The notes: generated from the sequence alone by a model not told the origin. DNA of 25,000 bases from Glandiceps talaboti (GCF_964340395.1 NC_135553.1:3057501-3082500), one strand, 5' to 3'; counted from the first letter of the stretch, positions 1-13,315 are shown. Made by a program: numbers and translations.

Positions 1-294
1 ACGGTTTCCTCAATAAACTCGTTCAAAAAAACATCAACAGAACCTTCCGGTGTTTATAATATACATTTGTTTTGTAATTAAGAAATAGCGGAATTTCATT
101 TATCCCAAAATTGATCATTTCCGTGGATACCGTGCTAGATATTGACATTTTTGTACATCTCGAAATCTTGGCAACACAACAAACTAGAAACTAAGTTAAA
201 GGATATATAGCTCAGAGTTAATTTCCCTTTAAATTTGTTTTTCTAACGCAACTTTGTTATCTATTTTTTGTCAAAAAACAAACAAATCTTATAT

Positions 295-567
295 CTACCT
301 TCCACTAACTTGAACACCTATAACGTCTTCTAATTTCCTCTTAATATTCGAATGCTTTCTCCTTTTCGCTTTCCCTTCTTCCAATTTTTCAAATATATTA
401 AAATAACTTGGTATATTTGAAATAATATCAGAACAAAACGGTTGATCATTTTCATTGAGGAGGTTGACGCCTATATAACATGCTCCTATGTGTCTAACAG
501 GTGTACTATCCTTTGTCCATGATTGTGTAACACTACAAACATATTCGTGTCTAAAAGTTGCTGAATT
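295..567 (-). CDS. Unidentified Met-less open segment, possible exon or decayed ORF
   Basis: A 90-codon open segment on the minus strand runs from just after a TAG (568-570) to a TAG (295-297). It contains no methionine, so a start-codon-based search would miss it. The residue mix looks protein-like: aromatic and hydrophobic residues are spread through it (for example HIGACYIGVNLL), with a basic stretch KAKRRKH near the C-terminal end. Possible splice sites exist: an acceptor-like TTCAG just inside the 5' end, and donor-like GT dinucleotides shortly before the stop. I do not recognise the family. Open length alone is not significant in a 25 kb AT-rich window. It could be an internal exon of a gene running off the left edge, a transposon relic, or chance. 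Confidence 0.28.
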   Translation of the reverse strand, partial: NSATFRHEYVCSVTQSWTKDSTPVRHIGACYIGVNLLNENDQPFCSDIISNIPSYFNIFEKLEEGKAKRRKHSNIKRKLEDVIGVQVSGR

Positions 568-900
568 CTAGTTTACAGATTATCAAGTTCTGTATAACAC
601 ACTATACAAATATTTGATAACAAGATAATCAGAACCCACTTTTTTTCAACCACATAAAGACAATTTGTGGTCTTGAACACTTTAGAGTTTGACACCCTAT
701 ATATAGTGTGTAATTACATAGAGTTACAGAAAGCAAGTCATTAAAGAGTTAACACTACATACACTGTAAAAAACATTGATGCCCCGAACTGGTCAACAGA
801 TATAAATGAAAGCCCAAAACTCTGAACATATTGTACCTTGAAGTTAGTATTTACTACTGAGAGTTATCTTATACATTTAGATGAACACACCTTCGTATAC
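568..900. other. Noncoding AT-rich stretch
   Basis: I see no ORF, RNA gene or clear repeat here. It separates the minus-strand open segment from the 3' end of the minus-strand retrotransposon relic. Confidence 0.5.
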
Positions 901-1284
901 GTAATTGTAATTGTACTTTATTTACCCATCACAAAAAAATAATACATAACAATTGAAAGCATATAATACACAATGTGTGCATAATTGTATCAGAGCGGGC
1001 GAGAGGCTAGAAAATAGTTTCTATAACTAATCTAGTCTAGCCACTCAAAACTCATACACTAGTATAAATATTACAATGAAAAAAAAGATCAGGTGACTGC
1101 TGCAAAAACTCACAAACTACATACTGTACATGAAAAATGAAAATGAAAATGCGCGAAAATTTTACATATTTACAAGAAGAAACTCTTTGTAATCTTTCTT
1201 GAATTTGTGTCTGCTTGGGTGACTGCGAATTGTATCTGGAATGTTGTTCCATATCTGTGGACCAGTGAACTTGACAGAAGACTG
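901..1284 (-). mobile_element. 5'-truncated non-LTR retrotransposon 3' end (RT ORF C-terminus plus 3' UTR)
   Basis: Read on the minus strand, codons from 1284 down to the TAA at 1162-1164 encode the conserved C-terminal tail of non-LTR reverse transcriptase polyproteins. It contains FTGPQIWNNIPDTIRSH followed by KFKKDYKEFLL. An in-frame stop (1294-1296) and loss of similarity upstream show that only the extreme 3' end of the element is left. After the stop comes about 250 bp of 3' UTR, then an AATAAA (complement at 917-922), then a short tandem tail of an ACAATT-like hexamer (901-916). Short tandem 3' tails rather than long poly(A) are known for CR1/L2-like elements; assignment to that group is inference. 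The element is dead: no RT catalytic core, endonuclease or intact ORF remains. Confidence 0.75.
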
Positions 1285-1287
1285 ACC

Positions 1288-1328
1288 ATGTTCTCAGCAG
1301 ATTCCATGTAATGTTCTCAGCAGATTCC
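1288..1328. repeat. 18-bp direct duplication at the junction of two retroelement fragments
   Basis: ATGTTCTCAGCAGATTCC occurs at 1288-1305 and again, identically, at 1311-1328, separated by 5 bases. The pair sits exactly where the minus-strand relic (901-1284) meets the plus-strand relic (1311-1625). The spacing is too short for target-site duplications around either insertion, so a local tandem duplication or a repair/template-switch scar is more likely. Confidence 0.8.
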
Positions 1329-1625
1329 GTCTCTCATATCAGTACACAGCTTGCAGAATCAGGTAGACACAATAACACACAAAGAGAGAGAAGATTTTGT
1401 AATTACTGTAAAACATCGATTGAAGATGAATTTCACTTCTTACTCTGTTGCCCGCTTTATTCAGACATTAGACAAAAATTCATTCCATTGTATTACCGTA
1501 ACCAGCCTCACTTTAATAAGTTTACAAGTCTTATGAAAACCACCAATATTCAGACTTTGAGAAATATTGCACGTCTTTACACTTGGCATTCAAAATCCGA
1601 GTCGATAATGAATAGTATACCATGA
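1311..1625 (+). mobile_element. Non-LTR reverse transcriptase C-terminal fragment (Cys/His module), decayed
   Basis: A 104-codon open frame encodes the cysteine/histidine module found at the C-terminus of many non-LTR retrotransposon polyproteins. The sequence shows RFCNYC, then IEDEFHFLLCCPLYSDIR, giving C-x2-C ... H-x3-C/C-x-x-Y spacing, followed by a helical tail ending in a TGA-bounded C-terminus. Nothing of the RT catalytic domain lies upstream; the match begins just after the 18-bp duplication, so the ATG at 1311 is not a real start. The motifs differ from those of the minus-strand neighbour, so this looks like a second element family in opposite orientation. The sequence after the stop is T-rich and runs into an (AT)n array, which may be derived from or seeded by the 3' tail. 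It is not a host gene. Confidence 0.72.
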
Positions 1626-1729
1626 TGTTCGACATAGCTATTACTCGTTATGTTGTCTTGATACGTTCTTTATTTATTTATTTGTTTATTATTTTTTGTA
1701 ACTCTTCTATATCTGTATACATTTGTACC

Positions 1730-5081
<3,352 letters not shown>

Positions 5082-5166
<85 letters not shown>

Positions 5167-5181
5167 CTCTCTCGCTCTCTC

Positions 5182-5215
<34 letters not shown>

Positions 5216-5221
5216 GCTCTC

Positions 5222-5299
<78 letters not shown>
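5082..5299. repeat. (CT)n / (GA)n microsatellite, about 218 bp
   Basis: A nearly pure CT dinucleotide tract interrupted by a few CGCT and CCCT units (about 5163-5233). It lies 278 bp upstream of the acceptor of the first homeobox exon, within the presumed upstream intron. The uninterrupted homopyrimidine strand with mirror symmetry has the composition known to favour intramolecular triplex (H-DNA) in supercoiled DNA. Leu-Ser and Arg-Glu repeat ORFs in all frames here are artefacts. Confidence 0.98.
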
Positions 5300-5301
<2 letters not shown>

Positions 5302-5576
5302 CTTATCTACCACAATTCTAATCTATCGTCTCTCTTCTCTCAATGTCTTCATCTTTTCATTAGTCATTAGTCCCAGTCTGTGCCTCTATACAGTTCCCTC
5401 TGATAGTCAACGCAAAGCACAATTACAGGAAAGGATTATGAGTTTTAGAGCTACTTTTTAAAAACGAAATCGCCCAGTAGTATTTGTTTCAAGAATGATG
5501 AAATTACCAAGGTTATAGATCGTTATACCCTTGTCTACAGTACATTGAAGTTCACCATTCATCTCTCCTCTTTCAG

Positions 5577-5737
5577 CTGAAGAAAATAAACCAATGAAAC
5601 AACGTAGGAATCGTGCAAACTATAGCACTTGGCAATTAGAGGAATTAGAAAAGGCATTTCAGACTACACACTACCCAGACATATTCATGCGGGAGGCGTT
5701 GGCACTGAAACTGGATTTGATAGAAGCACGTGTACAA
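5577..5737 (+). CDS. PRD-class homeobox gene, Uncx/unc-4-like: exon with homeodomain residues 1-46
   Basis: Encodes a sequence-specific DNA-binding transcription factor acting in the nucleus. The exon starts after a pyrimidine-rich acceptor (CTCCTCTTTCAG, ending 5576) and ends at GTAAGT (5738). It opens with 2 bases completing a codon (phase 1 upstream intron) followed by 53 codons. After eight residues the homeodomain begins (5600). Helix 1 has [10 protein letters not shown] and helix 2 has [17 protein letters not shown], with R5, L16 and F20 in place. The combination [10 protein letters not shown] plus FMREALAL is typical of Uncx/unc-4; the TTHYPDIF piece also resembles Otp. From memory of vertebrate UNCX, roughly three quarters of homeodomain residues match, low for an orthologue, so a divergent paralogue or a lineage-specific PRD gene is possible. 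The upstream exon with the start codon was not found; no frameshift or stop is seen. Confidence 0.93.
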
Positions 5738-5995
5738 GTAAGTATAAATTCTGTATCTCATCTTTAGTTGGTCTTTGTAATTATGCATGCTCTTTATCGT
5801 GTTTGTGTGTTCATTTTCTATTTTGTTGTTTTGTTTCTTAAAATGGTTTCAAACTTGAATTGTAAGAGGAAGATAGGGTACATGTTTACAAGTCATTAAA
5901 CATATACATTTGAAAAAGTGACTTCACTTTCCTTTTCATGGTTTCTATGTAACGTTTTAATACCCACTATCAATCAGCCGCACTATGATTTGAGG

Positions 5996-6027
5996 TGCTT
6001 AGAAGGACATCTGCTTAGAAGGACATC
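5996..6027. repeat. Exact 16-bp tandem duplication
   Basis: TGCTTAGAAGGACATC at 5996-6011 is repeated immediately and identically at 6012-6027. The perfect identity suggests a recent slippage or duplication event; it lies in the homeobox intron, away from splice sites. Confidence 0.95.
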
Positions 6028-7089
6028 TAGTATGGTTTTGACAGTTTATTGTGTTTTCGGATTTTTTGAGTGAGATAATGCTTACGAACTTCTGATGTTC
6101 AAGAAGGGACATTTTGCTCTAGTAGGGGGGCAAGCGATGGTGTCGTTTCGTTTTGTTTTTGAAACTTAAGATTCAGAAGAAGAAAAATGAAAGAGAAGAG
6201 GCATTAAGCTTAGCTATTGACCAGTAAGCAAACAATTAGCTTATAAAAGTTACTGTAAAAGTTTCAGAAATTTCGCTTATCAACTAAACAACTTATGAAG
6301 ATTGTAGTATGGGTGAATTACAGTCGTTGGTTTAGGTAATAGCGCATGAAATAAGTAAAACAGGGTCATCAAGATTTGTAATCGCGACAGTATACTAAAG
6401 TAAAACCACTTCCCATGAAGCAGCAAACATAGACGATGTGTCTATTTATCCAACCAACAATGAACGATATTTGGGTTTCAATCACATGTCCTTGATTATA
6501 TACCAGTCCCGTATTTTTCACGGGAACGTTGTGTTAGTTTGTTAACATAACAACATTTTCTTAAGGTATGAAACGCTAAACTATAATATCAAGAAGGGAA
6601 CTAATAGTTATAAATGTACAAGTCTCTCGCAAATAACTTCTCCAATCTGTAATGTTCCCGCCTACATTTTCGTGCGCAATGTATAAGCACCACGGCCGAA
6701 AGCTTAAGATCTGTGCCAGACATCGCGGCATAAGACTTTTGTCGAATAACTTTTGACACCAAAACATGGACACAGGCCAGTTCTTTGATTCAAGTTCAAA
6801 AGCAGATGAAATGCACTAAAAAGTTATGGAAAGCCGGAATTTTTAATCACGTGATGTTGGCTTGATATCGACTTGAATATTAAAGGAGGTTAACGTCAAC
6901 TGATAAAGATGGAGATTGTTTGCTGTCCTTGTTCATAAAAGGAGGCAATTCACATTAACGAAATTAATGAGACTCGCTGATAAAAGAAGAACGATTTCCA
7001 TCTCATACAGGTTGTTAATACCTATCAGAATGTTATTGCGGTTTGTTTGATCCGTCTGTACGGTGTTGATAAATATTTACTTGCCACCA

Positions 7090-7345
7090 TGATCTGTCGA
7101 AAGATCAGACTTTTGTCAAAAACGTCTGAGCGGCTGTTCAGACCTGACAGGATTAAGATTTGCCCAAAGGTGATGAAATTGTAATGACAGATATACAAAT
7201 AGAGAGAAAGGTGATCGGCTCCTTGAAACCACTAAAGAGTTTAATTGAATTACAGGTACCTGTGCGTCTTGTGACCGAGTACTCGAAGTATTTGTACTTC
7301 ACAAGTTTATATGACACCCTCCTTAAAAATGAGGGTGCGATGGTC
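7090..7345. promoter_or_regulatory. Candidate intronic cis-regulatory segment: P3 site plus clustered palindromes
   Basis: Within about 250 bp lie these elements. A hairpin TGATCT/AGATCA (7090-7107). A perfect P3 site TAATTGAATTA (7242-7252), the known palindromic target of dimerising paired-class homeodomains with Gln50, as encoded here. An abutting perfect 12-bp palindrome ACAGGTACCTGT (7252-7263) with two CAGGTA half-sites of the ZEB/Snail E-box type. An 8-bp palindrome GAGTACTC (7277-7284). Stem-loops GAAGTA/TACTTC (7285-7300) and CACCCTC/GAGGGTG (7315-7337). Both strands are open around 7153-7387, partly because of the palindromes; no known protein motif is visible there. Function as an enhancer or autoregulatory site is inference; a structured RNA is an alternative. 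Confidence 0.4.
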
Positions 7346-9259
7346 ACGGCAGCTACAGGGGTGTGTTTTAGGCAACGTCAATTTTAGACAAAAAAGAAAC
7401 TCTTAATTTGGTTCTGAGTTCAACTGCACTATGTATGTCATAGTCAATGGAGTCCCTTCCTAAAACTTCACAAATAAACTCAAGTGCATGTGAAAGAGAG
7501 TTGCAAAGTCAACTAAAAATAACTAGAGCTAGCTGCTTGTCTTTGAGAAACGTCAAAATATCACGTTTGCTTATTCGTACATCAGTATAAGTACCTCCCC
7601 TAGTCCAGTAATTGTCGTCATAACTGTCTCGTTGTTATTGAATACCGTAGTCCTCAACATTCATTCACTGACTACTTACCTATATTCGATATGAGATATT
7701 TACACTTCAAATTATAGGGAACGTATTGCTTTGAATAGTTAGAACTTTGGCGCCAATACATTATAGCGATTATTTTCATTATTTTCATATAGACAAAGGA
7801 GAAAGTACTGTAGTTTTTATTGCGAATTGATGTCTGAATTATTCTACTCACTAAAACAGTTCAATTTTGATGTACAAATGTTTCATACCGTGTATTTTCT
7901 TTAAACGAACTCAACGTCGAACGCAATCATATTCACACTTTTGGTAACTGAACATGTTTTTAATAGCGACATGAAAATTACGAATCGTAAAAACTCATCA
8001 TTTTAAACTATCAAATATTGAATTATATCCATCTCAAGAAAGTTATCCACATTAGTTTATAGTACCGGTTCTGGTGTAAAAATAGTAAAAAAAACAACAA
8101 CATGAACTATATAACAGTAGAGATTCCAGCATAATTATCCATTCACCACTAAATTACCATGACAAGATGTTTGTGGTAGTAAGAAGCTTGTGAATGCTTT
8201 TGTAGTAATCATTATTTGCCTATCGTCATAAGTAGAGAGGAGAACTGCTAGTAATATTGCATTAGGCCATAAAAGAGTAAACACTCAATAGTAGTAAACA
8301 TGTATTATTAGCCCGTACGATTCTGGCAATTTGCCCTGTACTGGTCAAAAACCACGATGGCTGCTGCAGCTATGGTAGCTTTTGGCCTATGTTGTAATAT
8401 TTCTTTGCACATGCTTGTGAAATTATGTGAATTATTATTAATGTTCAGTATTTTGGGGGGGATTAAAGTTTTATTAATGAAACAATACAAGAATTTCCAC
8501 TGCAAATGAAACCTCTTATTTTAAGAATGATTGTGAACTAACTTGATGCGATGAACCATCACATTGTGAGTATGTTATACCATGTGACTGTGTGGTCCGC
8601 TCTGTATTGTGTGTATTCCGTTCATCACGTTTATTTTGTGTGCATGAAGTTTGTTACCTGCACCTCAAAATTGATATCGTCAACGTGAACGATAATGAAT
8701 CAAAATGGAAATGAGGCGGGAAAACTTTTACCCCGTGTGCTCTGCTGTCTGTACTAGGCTATATGGCAGTAATATTATGTGGAAAAGTTATCACAGTATG
8801 GAAGAATTGAACATTTGTTAGTCCTACAAGAATGTTAACAAGGACAGAAATCTGGTGTTGAAACCTCCCCTGGTTTCTAATAACCAATAGGATTATGCTG
8901 ATATGGTCAGACATTGGGAGTAATGATATAATGATTATTATCAAAATACGTACGTAGTCATCTATCCTCCGTGTGTGGAGTTTGACTGATATAAAGACAA
9001 TAACAAAGTCTGTCACGGTCTGTCAGCACGTTTTCATTTCTTAGTTTAATGACAATGAACTGCAGGTACAAAACTAAAGGCGCCACTCAATAACCTTCAA
9101 CTGTATTTCAGTAATCACACATTTAACAGACTCCTGATTTGATTGTAATAGGCTTTTCATAACTTTATATTCACCAACTCTTACTTTAATAGCAGGCCGG
9201 AAACTGAGCCGCGTCTTTGTCAAAAACGTAAACCTTAAATTACTGTTAATTCTTTTCAG

Positions 9260-9733
9260 GTATGGTTCCAAAATCGGCGAGCAAAAGAACGACGACAGAT
9301 GAAAAGTCAGGGAAAAGACTTGAAAGTGAAAACTTGTCCGATAAAACCTTTACGTCAAACGAAGGACGACTCTGAAACTACCGACAAAGAGGATTACCAC
9401 TGGCCTGGCTTAATCCGAAAATGTGACGAGAACAGCCCCGGTGCTCTAGCGCCCCCATTCGTCGAGGTATTGAAACGAAGCGATCAACAGGATAAAGACG
9501 AAGAGAGGATAACACCTGTTAAAACAGTAAGAGACGATCGAAGGAGCTCTAGTATCGCCGCTTTAAGGCAAAAAGCCAAACAGTATGTTTGTGAACTTGA
9601 AGCTCAGAGTAAATTATGTGAAACACTCAGCGTTGGTGATTTGAGAAGAGAACTAACAAACATTCGTGATTTGCATAAACACGACAGTAGTATGCAAAGA
9701 ACTCGGATTTCACCACCAATCACGTGTTTTTGA
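9260..9733 (+). CDS. PRD-class homeobox gene, Uncx/unc-4-like: terminal coding exon with homeodomain helix 3 and OAR motif
   Basis: Acceptor TTCTTTTCAG ends at 9259; 157 codons follow in phase 0 and end at TGA 9731-9733. The first 14 codons finish the homeodomain: VWFQNRRAK with W48, F49, Q50, N51 and R53 intact, then ERRQM. Position 56 is Glu where PRD-class proteins nearly always have Trp (AKWRK); AKER-type endings are known from Cdx/caudal. A charged, Lys/Asp/Glu-rich linker of about 80 residues follows, including HWPGLI and a short proline stretch. Then comes SSSIAALRQKAKQY (9545-9586), a good match to the OAR motif that PRD-class proteins carry near the C-terminus, where it is known to modulate transactivation and DNA binding. 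About 48 residues remain after it, rich in leucines at near-heptad spacing and so probably helical, ending ITCF. The ATG at 9299 is internal, not a start. Confidence 0.93.
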   Translation, partial: VWFQNRRAKERRQMKSQGKDLKVKTCPIKPLRQTKDDSETTDKEDYHWPGLIRKCDENSPGALAPPFVEVLKRSDQQDKDEERITPVKTVRDDRRSSSIAALRQKAKQYVCELEAQSKLCETLSVGDLRRELTNIRDLHKHDSSMQRTRISPPITCF

Positions 9734-10810
9734 GCTATGTGGAGAAGCATTGGTGGTTGTGATTATAGTGCAGCGGTGTGTCTTTGTTGGACGCTGATAC
9801 ATGCATGGCGTTTGTTTCAGTAAGACCCAAAGAACATTATGTCGTCATAGAGGAACTGTTTCATATTGATTACGTAATTTTTTCCGTGAAATTTAAGTTC
9901 AGAATTGCCGGATTTTATGACATTCCAAAATAGCCTTCGATACAGAAATTAATCTGCATACATGCGGCACTAAAAGCCTCACTTACTGCCAACGTCATCA
10001 AATTCCAAAAAACAAGTAGCAATAAGATAAATCAAAACCATTAAAATATACGCTCGTTCAATATCTTAGAACGTTAAACTTGTTAATATGCATATCCTAG
10101 CCTAGACAGTAGAGTCAAATCGTTTGGCCATTTTGACTATCACCTATTGAGTAGTTTAAGTTTTTATACTTTATTTTCAAGAAGACTTTTTGCAACCGGA
10201 AAGTGCCGATTTTTATTTATTTGAAGACAAAGATGTAATCATGTTAATTTTTTTAATGATGTAAATTTTGATTTTTTATTAGTGTGAATTGTTAGGTAAA
10301 TTGATTCTTGTTGAGACAGAAACGAAAGTAATTACCGCAGAGTCTCTTACCAATAGAGGGCAATATCATGACATATCAGCATGCATGTTTTAATTTTATG
10401 GGTCACCTTAAAGCGAATACTAGAAAGGGATTTATTTTACAGTAGTAAATTAACAAATTTGGTTTTTGAAAATTCAAAATGTTCAAAGAGGACAGGCTTT
10501 AATCATTTGCTTGTCTTTCGATACATGTTAGTTAATTTGATATACATGTAAGTGCGAATTCAGAGCCAGGGAAAATATATGATTTTTATTATCTATCATC
10601 TTAATAATAAGTGTAATACTGAGTAATTCAAAGTTGAATCTCTGTTCCTAAGAACAGTGCAAATTGTTTTAAATCTGTGTAAAAAAAGGTAAATCAAAAA
10701 ATCAATGATTATATATTCAATCCACTCCAAAAGTTAAAGCCACGACTGCTTTATAACACTGTGTCTGTAAAACTCTTAACTATATTTATTCAGTCGCGAA
10801 AAATAAATAT
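9734..10810 (+). other. Probable 3' UTR of the homeobox gene
   Basis: AT-rich sequence directly after the stop codon with no further coding potential. Poly(A) signal candidates are ATTAAA at 10040-10045 and AATAAA at 10802-10807. Which is used, if either, cannot be told from sequence. Long 3' UTRs are common for developmental regulators. Confidence 0.45.
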
Positions 10811-11751
10811 TCATACGTGGTCACGTTCTAATCAAAGATTACAAAATTTGAATTTTAAAGTTACAAAGTGACTCTATATGTAGATCAGTTTGATAATCTT
10901 TAAGTTATACCCAGAGGATCGTTATCAGATTCACGATTTTAAGCTACAAGGTACAGAGTATATCACCATGTCATGTACTTAGAGGTTACATTTCAGAATC
11001 TCAAGAATGTACTACTGAACCAGACAGAGTTTCGTTTAGGTGCTACAGTGTTGTTTACGTCTCACACGACGTTTTATGTTAGGAATCACACAAAGAAAAT
11101 TAATACAGACATTAATAGTTCACACACATAAAATGTTGCATTTTATCTCACTTGAACAAAAATAAACAGTTTTTTGTGCTTGAATATTCCTTGTCTCATT
11201 ATAAGCATAGACAGGTGAATGTCATGATGTGGATTGGCGTTCATAATGAGATAAAATATAACATTTTAATCGTGTACGCGCTGTCAAAAACTCTATTTTG
11301 TGAGTGTAATTTCTTAGGTTGTGTGAGACATTAAAAATACTGTGCCGCATAAACGCTATGGTCTCTCTAGTTTGGTAGTAAGAAAATATCAATTTGAAAG
11401 ATCTTAGGTCAGAGATTGTAAAACATATTCTGTAATTCTGTTGTATGTTTTTTTCGTACCGTATTTGGAAACAAACCACTGTGAATGGTGAATAAAGGAC
11501 TTTAATAGACCATTATGACTTTCTCCGGACTTCTTTCGTTTCCATGGAAACTTGATGAATGTAGTGAGAATCTTTCAGAATCTTCAGATAAACCATGTAT
11601 GTAACTTAGAACAGATAACTGAGAATAGGATGGGACATACTCTTGAAATGTATCGCAACTTTTAAAGAGGTCGGGTTTATAGTGTATCAAATGTGATATT
11701 CATAAATGATATTTGTATCAAGCTCTAAAATGCATTTTTTAAAGATCCCAA

Positions 11752-11772
11752 ATTTGCATTATAATTAAATTA
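11752..11772. promoter_or_regulatory. Composite POU octamer plus P3 paired-homeodomain site
   Basis: ATTTGCAT (11752-11759, the reverse of the consensus octamer ATGCAAAT) is followed two bases later by TAATTAAATTA (11762-11772), a perfect TAAT-YNR-ATTA palindrome. Such sites are known targets of POU and dimeric paired-class homeodomain proteins. About one P3 match would be expected by chance in a window this AT-rich, so only the adjacency is suggestive. Confidence 0.3.
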
Positions 11773-13298
11773 TGTGTGATGTTACAGTATTAATGATACA
11801 GTGTATCATTTGGCTAAATCTCAGTTTACAAAAGATCAACAAATCCCAAATGATTTATTCAAAAACAGTCTAAAGCGTTCAAGACGAAATTAATTATTAG
11901 TCCCACTACTATTATTATCATTATCATTACAAAGTATCTTTATTCAGGGTAAAAATAAAACTGAATAAGAGTCATAAAGAACACGTACACTAAACAAAAG
12001 CGAATGGTCGGATTCTTCCATTGAAGCCCTCATGGCATGGCGGACAATCATATCACTAAAAACGTTTGCAATCTCAATAATTACATTTAAAAAAAACATA
12101 CATATAAACATATTGTTATAACATGTAATATCTCAAGACACACATTATAGCAAAAAATAGGCAGCCAAAATTATCTCTATAATTGTCTTTGAAGTTTTAG
12201 CCTGCTTTATATGTTCAGGTAAACGTCGGCCAATTCCAATAATGATTTCCAAGCCTGTTAGTAAATTTTCGGAGAGCATAGTTATTGTGAGCTGGTTTGA
12301 TATACATTTTAGAAGCAAGTGCGAAGAACTGTAACAAGTAGTGGCAAACTGTACCTGGTAACATTTTTTACAAGAGGGAACAAATATCAAGTCTTTGTGT
12401 TTTGATAATGTTCAAAACAAAACTCATGAAAAGCTATCTTGAAAATAACAACAACAGCAACAGAAGTGAAATCAACACATTTTCTATCCAATAACATGCC
12501 GAAATGAGACTTTATGAAGAAAAATGACATGATTATGCAGAACGACATGTATAGAGTATACACCATTATACTGAAGTCTAGATAGTGATCAATGTCTGAA
12601 ACAAAAAGAACCCTTAGATACTCTTAGCCCGCATTGTTTCATTGTGTACGTATATATTATAACCTACTATGAGGATGAGTACAAATATGTTATAAGATGA
12701 ATGGATGAATTGAACATATTAGGTACACATTTTATTTTCATTTCAATTTCATCGTATACTTATTATTTGATTGAAAACAATTCTCGGACATTTACTATAA
12801 ATGTATTATATAGTCTCAACGATTTTATCCCCTGTATTTGTTTTAAAAGACTTTTATCACGAAGTTTATGTATGTCAGCGTTGATGAAACTGCCCTCACT
12901 GGATAATCAAAACAAATGGAAAATACATAACATTAGTTTTTTTTATACCATAACAGCTAATAAACTTGGCAAGACTATAAAGATATATATTTTCCAGACA
13001 ATGAATTAAATATTTATAACAAATTTTAATTGTTTTTGTCAATGTTGGTCGTGAATGCCCGACCATTGAGTCCGTGATTAACTCTCTCGTCATATTGTTG
13101 GCGGGCGGTTGATTTTAAAGCGACGAAATGAGTAATTCCAGGACTAGCGGTGTCAACACGGAATCGACTCACAGATGGGACTTCAAGTACACTTGACGAC
13201 TTTACACAAAAAAAAGAAACAATGAATAGAATAGATAGGATTTACAGAGTTCATGAATATTTAATTTTATAGTTAATTCCCCATTTTATTGCGAGTTC

Positions 13299-13315
13299 AT
13301 TTGCATAATTGATTA
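13299..13315. promoter_or_regulatory. Composite POU octamer plus P2-type homeodomain site
   Basis: ATTTGCAT (13299-13306) overlaps by one base TAATTGATTA (13306-13315), a TAAT-N2-ATTA palindrome. It lies in a stretch (about 13240-13460) that has few simple repeats. It repeats the octamer-then-paired-site arrangement found 1.5 kb upstream. Regulatory function is inferred. Confidence 0.3.

Larger units (their letters stand above)
5738..9259 (+). other. Intron within the homeobox at codons 46/47
   Basis: A 3522 bp phase-0 intron with a GTAAGT donor and a TTCTTTTCAG acceptor. An intron between homeodomain residues 46 and 47 is a well-known shared feature of many PRD-class genes, which supports the class assignment. 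Contents seen: an exact 16-bp tandem duplication (5996-6027), a palindrome-rich segment with a paired-homeodomain dimer site (7090-7345), and a GGCGGGAAA motif (8715-8723). Other open frames in it (for example 6576-6773, 8308-8505, 8759-9016 on the minus strand) show no recognisable domain and are probably chance. Confidence 0.9.

Noticed and set aside
1052-1252. 66-aa minus-strand frame (MEQHSRYNSQ...)
   Set aside because: It is an out-of-frame shadow of the retrotransposon C-terminal tail, which is read one base off in the true frame.
5629-5841. 70-aa frame starting inside the homeobox exon
   Set aside because: It is a shifted-frame shadow of the homeodomain exon that reads through the GTAAGT donor.
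7160-7387. 75-aa + strand frame in the homeobox intron, with a minus-strand counterpart
   Set aside because: The opposite strand is open too because the segment is palindrome-rich; no domain recognised and no evidence of an extra exon in the gene.
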